Below, one piece after another: positions 44,242-54,562 of a stretch of DNA of 64,000 bases (positions are counted from its first letter, which is position 1; every line of letters begins with the position of its first letter). The stretch lies in assembly GCA_913019975.1 (NCBI GenBank), contig CAJWBH010000005.1, positions 1 through 64,000 of the forward strand, written 5' to 3'. The stretch is from Thalassolituus maritimus (lineage in GTDB: Bacteria; Pseudomonadota; Gammaproteobacteria; Pseudomonadales; Oceanobacteraceae). Position numbers and translations under genes: made by a program. The notes below the pieces were generated by a model. The model had not been told where the DNA came from and ran no database searches. It saw nothing but the letters and a program-made list of their open reading frames with translations.

Positions 44242-47151
44242 ATGTCAGAAACTATGCAGCACTCTTCGTTTAAAAAAGTATCATCTACGCCAGTCGACTC
44301 TCTAAATATCGTTATTGAGCACTATGAACACATAAAGACGGGCGCCCCGCATTACCATATCCGTAGCGAGCATGAGGAAAAAGCCTTCCTGCTCGCCGTC
44401 AGGACCATGCCGCACGACTCAACCGGTGTGGCGCATATTCTTGAACATACCGCGCTTTGTGGCAGCGAGAAATTCCCGGTCCGTGATCCGTTCTTTATGA
44501 TGACCCGTCGGTCGCTGAATACTTTTATGAATGCGATGACCAGTAGTGACTGGACTGCGTATCCCTTTGCTTCGCAGAATGATAAAGACTTCCTGAATCT
44601 GTTGGATGTTTATCTCGACGCTGTCTTCTTCGCCAATCTTGATGAATTGGATTTTGCGCAGGAAGGTCATCGCATTGAACTTGCCGATAAAGATGACCCG
44701 AACTCAGCACTTGAATACAAAGGTGTTGTTTTCAATGAAATGAAAGGCGCCATGTCATCGCCCGTATCCCAGCTTTGGCAGGGAATCAGCGGAGAGCTAT
44801 TCCCGACAACGACCTATCATTACAACAGCGGCGGTGAGCCCGAGAATATTCTCGACCTGTCGTATCAGGAATTGCTTGATTTCTATCGCAGTCATTACCA
44901 CCCAACGAACGCCATTATCATGACATTCGGGGATATGGAAGTGGCAGACATTCAGTACCGGATGGATCAGCAGGCATTGAGTCGCTTTGATAAACAGGAC
45001 AGGCAATTGCGGGTAGAGCCTGAACGGCGTTTTTCAGAGCCTCAACATAAAGAAGCGCTCTACGGCGTTGATTCGGATGACCTGAGTGCCAAAACCCACC
45101 ACGTCATTGGTTGGCTGTTGGGTGATTCTATTGATCTCGATGCCCAACTTGAGGCTAACCTGCTGAGTCAGGTGCTGCTTGATAACAGTGCCTCTCCGTT
45201 GCGTCGGGCTCTTGAGGAAAGTGATCTTGGTACGACACCGTCACCTCTCTGCGGTCTGGAAGATTCTAACCGCGAAATGTCGTTCATGTGTGGACTTGAG
45301 GGTAGTGAGCCGGAGCACGCTGAGGCGGTTGAAGCCCTGATCCTCAATACCCTCGAGAAAGTTGCCGAAGAGGGCGTTCCTGTCGAAATGGTTGAAGCAG
45401 CTCTGCATCAGCTCGAGCTTCATCAACGCGAGATAGGAGGGGACCATTACCCTTATGGGTTGCAGCTGATCCTGACTGCACTGCCTGCTGCAACACACTA
45501 TGGTGATCCTGTTGCATTACTGAACCTTGATCCGGCACTCGAACGTTTACGTGCTAAGGCATCGTCGCCAGGCTTCATATCAGACGCTGTCAGGCAGCTG
45601 CTTCTTACCAATACCCACCGTGTCCGCTATACCCTTAAGCCTTCCAGTACCTTGAATGCCGAAAAGGCGGACAAAGAAAAAGCTCGCCTGGAGAATGAAC
45701 GTGCGAACATGTCAGACGCCGATATCCAGGCATTGAAGGATAAGGCAGAGGCACTGGAAGCCCGGCAGGTGCAGGAAGATGATCCCGATATTCTGCCCAA
45801 AGTCGGCCTTGAGGATATTCGCCCTGAACTGACATATGTTGCGCCTACCGCTGAGCGGTCTGACCGCATCGACACCACAGAATATGTCACCGGCACAAAT
45901 GGAATTATCTATCAACAAGCAATGCTCAACCTGCCTCCAATGACCCGTGAGCAAATGACCTGGCTACCTTTCTACACTCAGGCATGGACGGAAGTTGGTG
46001 CTGGCGGGAATTCGTATCTGACTCAGCAGCAACGCCAGACAGAGGTGCTGGGGTCTCTGACGTCTTACGCCTCGGTGAAAGGCGATATCGAAGACTGCAA
46101 TCGTCTCTCGGGGTACCTGGTGATGACGGGTAAGGCATTGGGGAACCGCGCGGAGCCGTTCTCCGACATGCTTCGTGAAACCTGGAAAAGTGCAGACTTC
46201 AGCGAAGAAGGCCGCCTCAAGGACCTGTTAAATCAGGCCCGTGCTCGTAAAGAGCAAGGCATAACGGGCAGTGGTCATGCTCTTGCTATGTCTGCTGCTG
46301 CCGCTCCGATTAATCGCACGGCTGATCTGATGAACATGCTCGGAGGGCTTCCGCAGGCTAAGCGTCTGAAAGAAAGGACGGAACGTATATCTGAGGATGG
46401 CGCAGGTTTCGTTTCTGAGGCTCTCAAAGATATCAATTCACTGATCAGTAAAGGTCCAGATTCACTTCTTCTGGTGCATGATGAACAAAATGCTGCAGCG
46501 CATATTGCAGCGGCGCGCAAAGATTGGGATAATGCGAATCATTATCGAAAAAATTGTATTGATTGGGATCTGTCGACAGGGGCCAGCTATTGGATGGTCG
46601 ACTCGCAGGTTAACTTCTGCGCCTGGGCTATTCCTACAGTGACGCTCGATCATCCCGATGCGGCTTCTCTTGCTGTTCTCGGAGGGGTGCTTCGCAATGG
46701 TTACCTTCATACCGCAATCCGGGAGAAGGGTGGAGCTTATGGCGCAGGCGCGTCGCAGGACTCTTCATTAGGGTGTTTCAAATTCTTCACCTATCGCGAT
46801 CCTCGTACTGAAGGTAGTTTTGATGACTTCGCGAAATCTCTGACCTGGGTATCAGGGCGTACCAATGGCGACGACCTTATTGAGCAGTCAGTGCTGGGGA
46901 TCATTGGTAGCCTTGATCGGCCGGGCTCGCCAGCAGGCGAAGCCAAGCAAGCTTTTCATATGGATAAATCTGGACGTACACGAGCTGTCAGGCAGCTGTT
47001 CCGGGACCGCCTGTTGAAGGTTGCCTGGACAGATATTCTGCAAGCGACAGAAAAGTATCTGGTCGGTCAGGATGGTTATAAAGCTGTCGTTGCACCGCGA
47101 GGAACTGCAGACATAGCAAGCAAACTCGGACTGACAATAGGAGAGTACTGA
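44242..47151 (+). CDS. M16C (PreP/Cym1-like) metallopeptidase
   Basis: A 969-residue protein (980 if begun at ATG 44209). The inverted zinc motif HILEH is near residue 65 (GVAHILEHTALCGSEKFP), with the distal Glu region VFNEMKGAMSSP and the family's C-terminal repeats (REKGGAYGAGASQDSS). PreP-type enzymes degrade short unfolded peptides in a closed chamber. The length fits. The start at 44242 is chosen because family members have about 35 residues before SLNIVIEHYEH. The DUF3450 gene follows at the stop codon. Confidence 0.9.
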   Translation: MSETMQHSSFKKVSSTPVDSLNIVIEHYEHIKTGAPHYHIRSEHEEKAFLLAVRTMPHDSTGVAHILEHTALCGSEKFPVRDPFFMMTRRSLNTFMNAMTSSDWTAYPFASQNDKDFLNLLDVYLDAVFFANLDELDFAQEGHRIELADKDDPNSALEYKGVVFNEMKGAMSSPVSQLWQGISGELFPTTTYHYNSGGEPENILDLSYQELLDFYRSHYHPTNAIIMTFGDMEVADIQYRMDQQALSRFDKQDRQLRVEPERRFSEPQHKEALYGVDSDDLSAKTHHVIGWLLGDSIDLDAQLEANLLSQVLLDNSASPLRRALEESDLGTTPSPLCGLEDSNREMSFMCGLEGSEPEHAEAVEALILNTLEKVAEEGVPVEMVEAALHQLELHQREIGGDHYPYGLQLILTALPAATHYGDPVALLNLDPALERLRAKASSPGFISDAVRQLLLTNTHRVRYTLKPSSTLNAEKADKEKARLENERANMSDADIQALKDKAEALEARQVQEDDPDILPKVGLEDIRPELTYVAPTAERSDRIDTTEYVTGTNGIIYQQAMLNLPPMTREQMTWLPFYTQAWTEVGAGGNSYLTQQQRQTEVLGSLTSYASVKGDIEDCNRLSGYLVMTGKALGNRAEPFSDMLRETWKSADFSEEGRLKDLLNQARARKEQGITGSGHALAMSAAAAPINRTADLMNMLGGLPQAKRLKERTERISEDGAGFVSEALKDINSLISKGPDSLLLVHDEQNAAAHIAAARKDWDNANHYRKNCIDWDLSTGASYWMVDSQVNFCAWAIPTVTLDHPDAASLAVLGGVLRNGYLHTAIREKGGAYGAGASQDSSLGCFKFFTYRDPRTEGSFDDFAKSLTWVSGRTNGDDLIEQSVLGIIGSLDRPGSPAGEAKQAFHMDKSGRTRAVRQLFRDRLLKVAWTDILQATEKYLVGQDGYKAVVAPRGTADIASKLGLTIGEY

Positions 47152-47922
47152 GTGAACCGATTTACATTACCACTGGCGGCGAGCATATTGATGTTCCCGC
47201 TGGCGGTAGGCGCCGATACAGACTCGGCGTCTAAAATGGTGCTGAAAACAGACGAAAACAGCGCGGCGGTACAGCGAAAGATTAACGCACTGGATGATTC
47301 TACCCGGGATAAGCTCGAAGAGACCCGGCAGCTTCTCGCCCGAGCAGAACAGCTGGCGCTCTACAATAGTCAGATGGAAGCTATCATCGCGAATCAGGAA
47401 GAAGAAAAATTAAGTCTTGATCAGCAGATTGAGGACATCAACGATACCGAACAGGGTATTCTGCCTCTGATGCAGCTGATGCTTTCGCAACTCGAAGCCG
47501 ATATCAATGCGGGCCTGCCATTTCTCAAAGAAGAACGAGCGGTCCGTTTAGCCAAGCTGAAAGCGTCTCTTGGTCGGGCTGATGTCACTGTTTCTGAGAA
47601 ATTCAGAAGAGTGCTCGAAGCGCTCCAGATTGAGGTTGATTATGGCCGCACATTAGAGCGATATCGCGAGAATGAAGACGGCAGAGCTTTCGACTATCTG
47701 AGAATAGGCAACGTTGCTCTCTATCGCCGCTCACTTGATGCTGGAGAATCCTGGATCTGGGCGGATGGTGACTGGCAGGCTCTTTCAGGCGATCTGGCCA
47801 AGCCTTTAGAGCGCGCGGCCCGCGTGGCAGAGCAGAGTGTCGCTCCACAATTAATCGTCGTGCCAATACCCGGAACAGAAACGTCCGAATCAAAAATATC
47901 TGGCAAAAAAGGGGCTGAATAA
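47152..47922 (+). CDS. DUF3450 protein of a TonB2/TtpC-type operon
   Basis: A 256-residue protein starting with GTG directly at the peptidase stop. It has a signal peptide (NRFTLPLAASILMFPLAVGA) and a long coiled-coil part (EETRQLLARAEQLALYNSQM, EEEKLSLDQQIEDIND), the usual DUF3450 layout. It is periplasmic and its family is found with ExbB/TtpC genes in Vibrio-type TonB2 systems, where it supports energy transfer. It overlaps the next gene by one base. Confidence 0.85.
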   Translation: MNRFTLPLAASILMFPLAVGADTDSASKMVLKTDENSAAVQRKINALDDSTRDKLEETRQLLARAEQLALYNSQMEAIIANQEEEKLSLDQQIEDINDTEQGILPLMQLMLSQLEADINAGLPFLKEERAVRLAKLKASLGRADVTVSEKFRRVLEALQIEVDYGRTLERYRENEDGRAFDYLRIGNVALYRRSLDAGESWIWADGDWQALSGDLAKPLERAARVAEQSVAPQLIVVPIPGTETSESKISGKKGAE

Positions 47923-49241
47923 TGAGATTTATTACGACCCTCATCCTTGCTTGGATAGCCCCCCTTGTGATTGCCGATACTTTGATCGAAAGCGCTCAGC
48001 AGTTCACCAGGTACGAGCAGAACTTTGACCAGGCTCGCCTGGCTGCTTTTAAACAGGATCTGGCTTCGCAGGAAAGGGCGCTGCAACAGGCGCGTTCGTT
48101 ACTGGCTGCAGAAGAAAACCGTGCAGAAGAGCTTCGCTCTCAATTCTCTCGCAATGAAGAAATTCTCACCGAAAAAACCGAAGCTTTGCGCCTTCGTACG
48201 GGTAGCCTTGGCGAAATGTTTGGTGTGGTGCGTCAGGTTGCCGGTGACTTGAGAACGATCACCTCAAGCAGTATTACCCGCATCGACGGAACCGACACGC
48301 CCGCTGATCTTGATGCATTGGCAGAGTCAAAAGCCTTGCCTGATCTTGGCAGAATTAAGGCACTCTGGCAGACCTTACGGCAGGAAGCTTCTCTAAGCAG
48401 CGAAGTTGTCCAAATTACTGCACCCGTCGTTCAGGCGGACGGTTCTACGGCAGAGGAGCAATCAGTACGTATTGGTGCGTTTACAGTCGTTGGAACCAGT
48501 AATGGCGGCCAATACCTGATTGCAGATGAGCAACTGGGCGCCCTGCGACCACCATATCGCCAGCCCGGCGAGGCATCTATGTTGAGTGACTGGTTGGGCA
48601 GCAATGGCGTCGCGCTTGTCGGTATTGACCCTTCCCGTGGTGCTCTCCTGAATATCGAGGCAGCCACTCCCTCTATTGTTGAACGAATCCAGCAGGGAGG
48701 CACGATTGGTTACATCATTATTGCTCTCGGTGTTATTGGTCTGCTGATTGCCCTATGGCGCCTGTTTGCACTCCTGCAAATCAGCGCGGGGATGCGCCGT
48801 CAGCTCAGCGACAAGTTGGCCGCGAAGGATGATAACGCCCTGGGTCGCGTAATGATTGCATCTCTCGGTGACCGCACGGATGCCGAACTGCTTGAAGCAA
48901 GGCTTGATGAGGCTGTTTTGCGTGAGCTACCCGCAATTGAACGTGGTCAGTCGATCATCAAACTGCTTGCAGGTATTGCGCCTCTCATGGGGCTGCTTGG
49001 TACGGTTACCGGCATGATTGCGACTTTCCAGGCGATCACAGCGTTTGGCTCAGGCGATGCAAAACTGATGGCTGCAGGTATCTCGCAAGCACTGATCACG
49101 ACGGTGTTGGGTCTGGTTGTTGCTGTTCCGTTGCTGCTTCTTCATAGCTGGGTTGCCTCACGTAGCCGCGAACTGGTGCATATCCTTGATGAGCAGTCAG
49201 CAGGCATTATTGCTGAGGCGCAGGAGTCGTCGCGCAAATGA
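47922..49241 (+). CDS. ttpC: TtpC-like ExbB/TolQ-family protein with periplasmic extension
   Basis: A 439-residue protein with a signal-type N-terminus (RFITTLILAWIAPLVIA), a coiled-coil periplasmic part (about 30-110), a beta-rich middle, and a C-terminal MotA/TolQ/ExbB domain with GTVTGMIATFQAITAFGSGDAKLMAAGISQALITTV. TtpC proteins work with ExbB2-ExbD2-TonB2 in Vibrio and are needed for that transport system. The four-base overlap with the next gene indicates coupled translation. Confidence 0.9.
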   Translation: MRFITTLILAWIAPLVIADTLIESAQQFTRYEQNFDQARLAAFKQDLASQERALQQARSLLAAEENRAEELRSQFSRNEEILTEKTEALRLRTGSLGEMFGVVRQVAGDLRTITSSSITRIDGTDTPADLDALAESKALPDLGRIKALWQTLRQEASLSSEVVQITAPVVQADGSTAEEQSVRIGAFTVVGTSNGGQYLIADEQLGALRPPYRQPGEASMLSDWLGSNGVALVGIDPSRGALLNIEAATPSIVERIQQGGTIGYIIIALGVIGLLIALWRLFALLQISAGMRRQLSDKLAAKDDNALGRVMIASLGDRTDAELLEARLDEAVLRELPAIERGQSIIKLLAGIAPLMGLLGTVTGMIATFQAITAFGSGDAKLMAAGISQALITTVLGLVVAVPLLLLHSWVASRSRELVHILDEQSAGIIAEAQESSRK

Positions 49242-49753
49242 TCTGGTTAACGGATTTTTTTGAGCGTGGTGGCCCCGTGCTTTATGCGGTGCTACTGACA
49301 GCGGTGTTCCTTTGGGCGTTGATCTGCTTGCGACTCTGGTTCTTCTACATAGAGCGTAAGCGATTCTTCGAGAAAATCTCAGGGGACTGGCGCACACGTT
49401 CGGACCGGACAAGTCGGAATGCGCGTTATATCCGGAAGGCCTGGATTGGCCGATTTTATCTTGAAGCCACCCGTACTATGCCATTGCTGGCCACTCTGAT
49501 CGCGATCTGCCCACTGCTTGGTCTGTTGGGAACTGTTACCGGCATGATTCAGGTGTTTGATGTTCTTTCCGCTACGGGCACTGGTAACGCACGGGCGATG
49601 GCCTCGGGCATAGCTCAGGCGACTCTGCCAACCATGGCTGGATTGGTCGTTGCGTTATCTGGTTTGTATTTTCGTAGTCGTTTTCAACGATTAGCTGAGC
49701 GAAGCCAGCAAGAACTGGCAGATCGACTGCCGTTGAGTGAGGAGTTGACCTGA
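49238..49753 (+). CDS. exbB: ExbB-type biopolymer transport protein
   Basis: A 171-residue inner-membrane protein with three helices and the core motif ICPLLGLLGTVTGMIQVFDVLSATGTGNARAMASGIAQATLPTMAG. It forms the proton-driven motor with ExbD and energises TonB. It overlaps its upstream neighbour by four bases and shares one base with exbD. Confidence 0.92.
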   Translation: MIWLTDFFERGGPVLYAVLLTAVFLWALICLRLWFFYIERKRFFEKISGDWRTRSDRTSRNARYIRKAWIGRFYLEATRTMPLLATLIAICPLLGLLGTVTGMIQVFDVLSATGTGNARAMASGIAQATLPTMAGLVVALSGLYFRSRFQRLAERSQQELADRLPLSEELT

Positions 49754-50154
49754 TGGCTCGCAGACACGTTGCCTCAGAAGGGCAGGAAGGTGATATCGAC
49801 ATCACTCCGATGTTGGATATCGTATTTATCATGCTGATCTTTTTCATCGTGACCACCTCTTTCGTGAAAGAAAGCGGCGTTACGGTGAGCCGTCCGACTG
49901 CCAGTACCGCTGAAAGCAAACAGGGCAGTAACATCCTGATTGCGATTCGTGCGAACGGTGAAATCTGGATCGATAAACGCTCTGTCGATCTCCGCGCCGT
50001 GCGCGCCAACACAGAGCGCCTCAAAGCAGAGAGCCCTGAAGGCGCAGTTGTTATACAGGCAGATGAGTTCGCGCCGACAGGCATACTCGTAAAAGTGATG
50101 GATCAGGTGCGTCTCGCTGGCGTTACGGATATCTCGGTAGCAGCAACAGAATGA
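49753..50154 (+). CDS. exbD: ExbD-type biopolymer transport protein
   Basis: A 133-residue protein with one membrane helix containing the functional Asp in IDITPMLDIVFIMLIFFIVTTSF and a periplasmic domain ending VTDISVAATE. It is the second motor part with ExbB. It overlaps TonB's gene by four bases. Confidence 0.92.
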   Translation: MARRHVASEGQEGDIDITPMLDIVFIMLIFFIVTTSFVKESGVTVSRPTASTAESKQGSNILIAIRANGEIWIDKRSVDLRAVRANTERLKAESPEGAVVIQADEFAPTGILVKVMDQVRLAGVTDISVAATE

Positions 50155-50771
50155 TGTCGATTAAACCTCTGATCGCTGCTGTCGGCGGCGTATCTGTCGC
50201 GGTACTCCTGTTTCTGGGGATGGCCGTCATGGTCGCACCGCCAGATGATTTTTCGCTGAATCGTGAAGAGCCTGTTCTGGTCGATTTCTCAAGTCGACGT
50301 CAGGATTCGGCCTCCGAAACGCGCTCGCGTAAAAAGCCGCTACCACCGCCTGAAGCGCCGGTGACTCCGCAGTCGAATACTCAGGATCAGACACCTGCGC
50401 CTGTGACAGCACCGCCATTGAGCTTGAGTCCGCTCAGTCCTGATCTGAGTGTTGGCGATCTCGTGTCGTCATCAGGCTTGCTGGATGGCGTGTCGGTTGC
50501 CGACGCAGAGGTCGCGCCCCTGGTTCGCCCGCCTGCAGTTTATCCGGCCAGAGCTAAAATGAGGAATATTGAAGGCAGCGTGACAGCGAGACTAACGATC
50601 AGACCGGACGGTACAGTGAGTGATGTAGAAATCATTCAGGCTGAACCTCAGGGCGTTTTTGAAAGGGAAGCTATGAGAGCCATGTATCGTTATCGTTTCT
50701 CGCCCAAAATGGTGGACGGAGAAGCGGTGACACAAACTGCGACCCAGACGTTGGAGTTTTCACTGCAATGA
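50151..50771 (+). CDS. tonB: TonB protein, short form
   Basis: A 206-residue protein with an N-terminal membrane anchor (LIAAVGGVSVAVLLFLGMA), a Pro-rich spacer (KKPLPPPEAPVTPQ...PAPVTAPPLSLSPLSP) and a TonB C-terminal domain (YPARAKMRNIEGSVTARLTIRPDGTVSDVEIIQAEPQGVFEREA). It transmits energy to outer-membrane receptors. The spacer is shorter than in classical TonB, as is usual in TonB2-type systems. Confidence 0.9.
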   Translation: MMSIKPLIAAVGGVSVAVLLFLGMAVMVAPPDDFSLNREEPVLVDFSSRRQDSASETRSRKKPLPPPEAPVTPQSNTQDQTPAPVTAPPLSLSPLSPDLSVGDLVSSSGLLDGVSVADAEVAPLVRPPAVYPARAKMRNIEGSVTARLTIRPDGTVSDVEIIQAEPQGVFEREAMRAMYRYRFSPKMVDGEAVTQTATQTLEFSLQ

Positions 50772-51973
50772 GCCGCTTTGTTTGTATTCTGTTTGCCGTG
50801 TGCCTGTTCTGTTTGGGGCTGACTGTTCAGGCTTCGACTTTGTCTGAAAGGCAGTATCGTTTGCTTGAGAAGGCCCAGGAGTTGGTTGCAGAAGAGTCCT
50901 ATCAGGAGGCGTTGGCAGAAACCCAGGATGCTGTCGATGATTGGGATTCGGGGCTGGGGTTAGTGCTGATTCTTCAGCTTCGTGGCCAGGTTTATCAGCT
51001 CCTTGATCAGACCGAAGATACGCTCAAATCCTATGAGCGAGCGTTATCCTTAGACGTTCTGGAAGGCACTCGGCGGTCTGCACTCGCAGCTGCAATTGCC
51101 CAGCTGTACCTGATTGACAGTCAGCCAGAGAAAGCTCGTGAGGTGCTGGTGCCAGCGCTTGAAGCGCCAGCTGGCGAAGGTTTGAATCATGCCGCCCAGG
51201 CCTATGTCATAGTCGCTATTTCCTATCAGATACAGGAACGGTGGAGGGATTCTTTGCCGTGGCTGGTTCAGGCCGAAGCGTACGCGACATCTATTCCGGA
51301 GAACTGGCTGGCAATGCGAGCTGCGGCTGAATTCCAGATCCGTGATTTCGCGGCAGCAGAAGTTACCATGAAGCGGCTCGTTGAGCGTGCGCCTGACAAA
51401 AGGAATTACTGGGTTCAGCTGGCAGCAGCGCAGCAGTTTCAGGAAAAACAGGCTCAGCAGTTGGCGACTCTTGAGATCGCCCATCAGCGAGGTCTGATTG
51501 CAGGGAGTAGTGAAGAGCTGCTGATGATTCAGCTGCAGGGTGCGCAGGGCATGCCGGCACGGGCTGCACGCAATCTGGAGCAACGGATTTCAGAATTGAG
51601 TTCAGTGGAGGGCAGCTCTGAAGAAGGCTTGGACGATGAACGTCGTCTGTTGAGCGCGTACCAGAGACAAGCCCGCGATCTGGCTGCAGCCGCTGAAACC
51701 ATGGTTTCAAACGATTCGTCATCTGTTAATGAGGCCATTCAATTGGCAATGATGGACGGCGATTGCGATCTGGTTCGGGAGCTGTCCAGGTCGCATACCC
51801 GCAAACTTGAAGGCTTAACTATGATTTCGGTAGCTCAGTGCTCTCTGAATGGTAGCGACACCGCGAGTGCAAGGGAGTGGTTTCAGCGAGCCAGCGAAAA
51901 GTCCGACAGTGCGGTTGTTGCCTCTCAATGGCTGACGTATTTGTCGGATCTGCAAAAGGCGGGATTAAGGTAG
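50768..51973 (+). CDS. TPR-repeat periplasmic protein at the end of the tonB operon
   Basis: A 401-residue protein with a signal peptide (SRFVCILFAVCLFCLGLTVQA) and helical pairs consistent with tetratricopeptide repeats (SYQEALAETQDAVDDWDSGL, LKSYERALSLDVLEG, WLVQAEAYATSIPENW). TPR proteins in TonB2/TtpC operons are thought to help assembly. The stop codon lies inside a strong terminator stem. Confidence 0.8.
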   Translation: MSRFVCILFAVCLFCLGLTVQASTLSERQYRLLEKAQELVAEESYQEALAETQDAVDDWDSGLGLVLILQLRGQVYQLLDQTEDTLKSYERALSLDVLEGTRRSALAAAIAQLYLIDSQPEKAREVLVPALEAPAGEGLNHAAQAYVIVAISYQIQERWRDSLPWLVQAEAYATSIPENWLAMRAAAEFQIRDFAAAEVTMKRLVERAPDKRNYWVQLAAAQQFQEKQAQQLATLEIAHQRGLIAGSSEELLMIQLQGAQGMPARAARNLEQRISELSSVEGSSEEGLDDERRLLSAYQRQARDLAAAAETMVSNDSSSVNEAIQLAMMDGDCDLVRELSRSHTRKLEGLTMISVAQCSLNGSDTASAREWFQRASEKSDSAVVASQWLTYLSDLQKAGLR

Positions 51974-51988
51974 GTTGCTACCTTAATC
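51963..51988. terminator. Terminator stem overlapping the TPR-gene stop
   Basis: A perfect 11-bp stem GATTAAGGTAG (51963-51973) / CTACCTTAATC (51978-51988) with a GTTG loop. The TAG stop of the TPR gene is in the left arm. It lies between convergent genes and could serve both strands. Confidence 0.8.
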
Positions 51989-52009
51989 ACAGCACCTATT
52001 CGCAGAAAA

Positions 52010-52822
52010 CTATTCAAATATAGCCCAGACAGGGGCGTGATCCGATGGTTTTTCTGTGCCCCGTATGTCGTATGACACACCCGCATCTATGCAGCGCTCA
52101 TAGAGAGACGGTGTTACCAGGATATGATCAATTCTCAGGCCGCGCTTTGGCTCGTCATCGAATCCCTTTGACCGGTAGTCAAACCAGCTGAAGGTGCTGT
52201 TGTCAGTCGGATGGATCTTGCGATGTGCGTCCCGAACACCCCAGCTAAGCAGTGTCTCGTACCACTCCCGCTCTTCAGGCTGAAAGCTGCACTTACCGGA
52301 CTTCAGCCAACGCTTACGATTAGGTTCGCCAATACCGATATCGGTGTCTTGAGGTGAGATATTCATGTCACCCATGATCAGGACGTTATCGCTGGTCGTG
52401 AAGTTTTCATTCAGGTAGCGCATCAGATCTGCATAGAACTTACGCTTTGCCGGAAATTTTGTTTCGTGATGGATGCTCTCGCCCTGCGGGAAGTAGCCAT
52501 TAATCACGTGCCAGAGTTCACCGTCGATGCGGTATGCCGCATGAATCAATCGTTTCTGAGCTTCGTCGTCGTCCCATGGCCAACCTTTCTGAACGGACTC
52601 CGGAGCATTGAGGCTGAGAAGGGCAACGCCGTAATGACTCTTCTGACCAAAGAATTCAACGTGATAACCGATTTCCTGAATAACATCGATTGGGAACTGC
52701 TCGTCGTGTACTTTCGTTTCCTGTAAGCCAATGATGTCGGGCGCTAACTGATCGCGAATGGCTTCGAGCTGATGTGGGCGTGCGCGAACCCCGTTGATGT
52801 TAAAACTCACGACCTTAGGCAT
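52010..52822 (-). CDS. xthA: Exodeoxyribonuclease III (AP endonuclease)
   Basis: A 270-residue exonuclease III. Motifs include [17 protein letters not shown], the metal-binding [45 protein letters not shown] and the terminal [10 protein letters not shown]. It repairs abasic sites and degrades 3' ends. Its start overlaps thiI by eight bases. Confidence 0.95.
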   Translation of the reverse strand: MPKVVSFNINGVRARPHQLEAIRDQLAPDIIGLQETKVHDEQFPIDVIQEIGYHVEFFGQKSHYGVALLSLNAPESVQKGWPWDDDEAQKRLIHAAYRIDGELWHVINGYFPQGESIHHETKFPAKRKFYADLMRYLNENFTTSDNVLIMGDMNISPQDTDIGIGEPNRKRWLKSGKCSFQPEEREWYETLLSWGVRDAHRKIHPTDNSTFSWFDYRSKGFDDEPKRGLRIDHILVTPSLYERCIDAGVSYDIRGTEKPSDHAPVWAIFE

Positions 52823-54323
52823 TGGTAGACTCCTTCTGTTGTGCGTCAGCGAGTGGGCGTCGGATATCGGGCTCGTTGAAAATTCCGAACGCGATCTTGC
52901 TGTCGATGTTCAGGTGATGGGCGTGAATGCGACTCATGGTGCCCTTCTGGCAATAGAGCAGGTATCGGTGTGTTTCATCGAACTCTGCGCGCCTCGACTC
53001 CAATTCGTAAAAAGGTATTTCAAGTACGCGGTTATTCGTCAGCTCAAGTGGATTGTCTGCTGACTCGGCCGGGTGGCGGATATCAACAATGACGTCGTTG
53101 AGCTTGGGGGTTTCAACAATAGGGACATCTTCCAGGCCACTTTCCGCCTCTGTGATTACCTCATCGATGCGTTGCGTGACAGAGCGGCTGAGCGCATCTT
53201 CGAGTACAGCCATGTCGAAATCCAGCTCTGTTTCTTCGACACGCTTGCGGTCGCCCATCGTCGTTGGATTGACCGAGATTACACCACAGTATTCCGGCAT
53301 GTTAGCTGCGAAAGCTTCTGTACCGATACGTCGGGCGGTATTGATAATCTCCTGCTTATCCATGGCCGCCAGTGGGCGCAGTACCATGTGGTCAGTTACC
53401 CGGTCGATGACCGCAAGATTGGTGATGGTCTGAGACGCCACCTGAGCTACTGCTTCACCCGTGACGAGGGCAGGGAGGCGAAGGTCATCAGCAACGCGCG
53501 AAGCTGCACGGAACATCATTCGTTTCAGTACGACGCCCATCTGACTCGTTTCTATTTTGGTAAGAATCTCGGTCACAACCTCTTCGAAAGGCACTGTCAC
53601 AAATTTAACCTTATGGGACTCGCCGTACGTGCTCCACAGATAGTGAGCGACCTGTTTGACGCCGATTTCGTGAGCGCTGCCGCCCAGGTTGAAGAAGCAG
53701 AAGTGAGTTTTTAGCCCGCGTCGGGTCATCAGGTAGCTGGCTACCGTTGAGTCGAAGCCGCCTGAGATCAGAGAAAGAACATCTCCCTGACTACCCAAAG
53801 GATACCCACCAAGGCCTTTGATCTGCTGGCGCACCACCTGAACCCGGTCATTGCGTATCTCAGCATTGACCACGACTTCTGGATTCTTAAGTGAGACCGA
53901 GGCAGCATCTGTCTCTTTTAATATGCCGCCACCCATGTAGATCTCAGCCTGATGCGACGTGAAATCGTGGTGCCCGGCACGCTTAATGCGTACACAGAAG
54001 CTTTTTCCAGCTACTCGTTCGCGGTATTCATCTCTGACTCGTTGATAGGCGTCGTCGAGGGTGGTGAATTCGTATTCGCCAATCTCAAGTGAAAAGCCGA
54101 TACCCGGAGTATGACTCAGAATATCGATGGCTTTGCGCCTGGATACGTCGTCCTCCTGGTTCATGATGATCAGCAGGCTATCCCACTTATTCTGAACATC
54201 CGCAGACAGCATATGTTGACGAAACAGAACCTGTAGATTCTGGCGAAGAATCTTAGTCATCTGTTTCCTGGCAGATTTGGATTTGATCGTGATTTCAGGG
54301 AATAGCTTTACAACAAACTTCAT
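52815..54323 (-). CDS. thiI: tRNA 4-thiouridine synthase ThiI with rhodanese domain
   Basis: A 502-residue protein. Order: THUMP domain (about 60-165), the PP-loop ATP motif [11 protein letters not shown] near residue 190, and a C-terminal rhodanese domain whose catalytic Cys is in [12 protein letters not shown] near residue 458. ThiI uses ATP and persulfide sulfur to make 4-thiouridine in tRNA and, with the rhodanese domain, feeds thiamine synthesis. It is followed by xthA with an eight-base overlap. Confidence 0.95.
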   Translation of the reverse strand: MKFVVKLFPEITIKSKSARKQMTKILRQNLQVLFRQHMLSADVQNKWDSLLIIMNQEDDVSRRKAIDILSHTPGIGFSLEIGEYEFTTLDDAYQRVRDEYRERVAGKSFCVRIKRAGHHDFTSHQAEIYMGGGILKETDAASVSLKNPEVVVNAEIRNDRVQVVRQQIKGLGGYPLGSQGDVLSLISGGFDSTVASYLMTRRGLKTHFCFFNLGGSAHEIGVKQVAHYLWSTYGESHKVKFVTVPFEEVVTEILTKIETSQMGVVLKRMMFRAASRVADDLRLPALVTGEAVAQVASQTITNLAVIDRVTDHMVLRPLAAMDKQEIINTARRIGTEAFAANMPEYCGVISVNPTTMGDRKRVEETELDFDMAVLEDALSRSVTQRIDEVITEAESGLEDVPIVETPKLNDVIVDIRHPAESADNPLELTNNRVLEIPFYELESRRAEFDETHRYLLYCQKGTMSRIHAHHLNIDSKIAFGIFNEPDIRRPLADAQQKESTNA

Positions 54324-54562
54324 GGCAGACCAGGGGTGGGTGCAAAACGCGGCATTATAGCGGAGCGCTGGGCAGAGTCATAATGCGTCGGAGCAGGCCA
54401 TAACGATTTACACTGTAATGACAGTGACCACATTGCCATATCAACCCGATGCGACTAGTGACTATTTCAGCCACTAAGGTTCACAAAGGAACAGGGTAAC
54501 ACTAGTTTCATTAGTGAAAGATAAATATGTCTCCAGCACTAAGTGAACTGAAGGAGTAGGAA

